In this document: piece by piece, positions 62,601 through 64,000 of the stretch
Layout of the letters: each line of letters starts with the position of its first letter
Position numbering within the stretch: the stretch's first letter is position 1
Origin: Novosphingobium mathurense
Lineage (GTDB): Bacteria > Pseudomonadota > Alphaproteobacteria > Sphingomonadales > Sphingomonadaceae
DNA length: 64,000 bases
NCBI RefSeq assembly: GCF_900168325.1
Contig: NZ_FVZE01000010.1
Span: 1 to 64,000, forward strand
Reading direction: 5' to 3'
Position numbers and translations under genes: made by a program
The notes under the pieces: model-generated
The model's input: the letters and a program-made list of their open reading frames with translations, nothing else
Told to the model about the DNA's origin: nothing
The model's database searches: none

Positions 62601-64000
62601 GATGTCCGAGATGTTCAAGATCAGCCTTCCCGATGGTACCGTGCGCGAAATGCCGCAGGGGTCAACCCCCGGCGACGTCGCCGCCGCGATCGGCCCCGGC
62701 CTCGCCAAGGCCGCGATTGCCGCGAGGGTCGACGGTGAGCTGGTCGACCTGACCCGCCCGTTCACCGGCGATGCCGCGCTGGCGCTGGTGACCGGCCGCG
62801 ACGAGGAAGAGGCGCTCGAACTCGCCCGCCACGACTTTGCGCACGTGCTGGCCGAGGCGGTGCAGGCGCTGTGGCCCGGCACCCAGATCACGTTCGGTCC
62901 GGCAACCGACGACGGCTTCTACTACGACGTGATGGCCCCGGCCTCGCGCGAGCCGTTCGGCATGGACGACCTTCCCGCCATCGAAGAAAAGATGCGCGAG
63001 ATCATCAAGGCCGACAAGCCGCTGCGCCGTGAAGTCTGGAGCCGCCAGCAGCTGATCGACAAGTGGACCGCCGAGGGCGAGACCTTCAAGGCGCAATGGG
63101 CGGCCGAACTGCCCGAGGGCGAGGACCTGACCGTCTACTGGTCGGGCGACGACTGGCTCGACATGTGCCGCGGCCCGCACCTGCCCTCGACCGGCAAGCT
63201 CGACCCGCAGGCCTTCAAGCTGATGCGCGTTGCCGGGGCCTACTGGCGCGGCGACCAGAAGAACGCGCAGCTGACCCGCATCTACGGCACCGGCTGGCTC
63301 AACAAGAAGCAGCTCAATGCCCACCTGACCCGGCTCGAGGAAGCCGCCAAGCGCGACCACCGCAAGCTGGGCGGCGAGATGGACCTGTTCCACCTCCAGG
63401 CCGAAGCGCACGGTTCGGTGTTCTGGCACCCCAAGGGCTATGTGATCTGGCGCGAGCTGGAAGCCTACATGCGCCGCGCCATCGACGGTGCCGGCTACAA
63501 GGAGGTCAAGACTCCGCAGGTGATGGACGCCCGCCAGTGGGAGCAGTCCGGCCACTGGGGCAAGTACCGCGAGAACATGTTCGTCATCCCCGACGAGGTT
63601 CCCAACGTCGCGGACGAGGGCCCGCTCGTGTCCAACGATGCGGACTGGATGGCCCTGAAGCCGATGAACTGCCCGGCGCACGTCCTGATCTTCCGCCAGG
63701 GGATCAAGTCCTACCGCGACCTGCCGCTGCGCATCTACGAGAACGGCTGCTGCCACCGCAACGAGCCGCACGGCGCGCTGCACGGACTGATGCGCGTGCG
63801 CCAGTTCACCCAGGACGACGCCCATATCTTCTGCCGTGAAGACCAGATCGTCGCCGAAGTGCAGGCCTTCTGCGAACTGGCGGACCGGATCTACAAGGAC
63901 TTCGGCTTCACCTACTCGATCAAGCTCGCCCTGCGCCCCGAAAAGCGCTTCGGCAGCGAAGAGATGTGGGACAAGGCCGAGGCCGAACTGCGCGACGCAG
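62601..64000 (+). CDS. thrS: Threonine-tRNA ligase (partial, runs off the right edge)
   Basis: About 466 residues are present. An N-terminal TGS domain (MFKISLPDGTVREMPQGSTPGD) is followed by the editing domain with RHDFAHVLAEAV (HxxxH) and DMCRGPHLP, then the class II catalytic core with MNCPAHVLIF and RIYENGCCHRNEPHGALHGLMRVRQFTQDDAHIF. The family is usually about 640-670 residues, so roughly 180 are missing. AGGAACGAAAG precedes the ATG. Regulation by the threonine-rich leader upstream is proposed. Confidence 0.97.

Overview
The window looks like a chromosomal segment of a GC-rich alphaproteobacterium of the Sphingomonadales, probably Novosphingobium or a close relative. This placing rests on codon use, on the protein style of dxs, purH, glmM, ihfB and thrS, and on sphingomonad-style REP palindromes. 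The first half (about 1.4-30 kb) is a P2-like prophage. The second half is ordinary chromosome with a few accessory genes.

Prophage. On the minus strand, reading from about 24 kb down to 1.4 kb, lie scaffold O, capsid N, terminase endonuclease M, head completion L, tail X, holin, M15 endolysin, nested Rz/Rz1, tail completion R and S, a moron block (OB-fold secreted protein, small protein, sulfotransferase in very AT-rich DNA), baseplate J and I, fibre H with its chaperone, a Dam-type methylase, baseplate V and W, sheath FI, tube FII, the E/E' chaperone with a -1 frameshift site, tape measure T, U and D. Terminase ATPase P and portal Q run the other way from the P/O intergenic region, as in P2. 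A 26-bp palindrome (CATTTGG-N12-CCAAATG) occurs three times, before V, before J and between O and P, and probably marks the late promoters. A cos-like sequence sits at 28.8 kb beyond Q. Between Q and cos is a RelE/XRE toxin-antitoxin operon with a third small gene. A winged-helix, possibly replication-related protein lies beyond cos. No integrase, cox, C repressor or ogr gene is visible, so the prophage is either incomplete or continues left of the window.

Chromosome. From 30.4 kb come a glycosyltransferase and a flippase for surface polysaccharide; a MASE1-PAS-GGDEF diguanylate cyclase with a nearby PilZ protein; LD-carboxypeptidase; a LOG-family protein; thiD; a DUF1272 zinc protein; glmM; a dicarboxylate-type symporter; purH; small membrane proteins; a Zur-like Fur protein; dxs; two coupled amidohydrolases with a peptide (POT) transporter; ihfB; a Tat-exported beta-helix protein; tRNA-Leu(UAA); a double PilZ protein; msrB; a NatAB-type ABC exporter; queG; a ferredoxin-reductase-like flavoprotein; an LLM flavin oxidoreductase; a TPR protein; an alpha/beta hydrolase; and thrS, which runs off the right edge.

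The most unusual item is upstream of thrS. A 23-residue leader ORF with nine consecutive threonine codons (all four Thr codons used) is followed at once by a perfect 12-bp inverted repeat spanning the leader stop codon. This has the architecture of ribosome-mediated attenuation, here applied to an aminoacyl-tRNA synthetase gene. It was read directly from sequence and is not known to me as a described regulator in this group.
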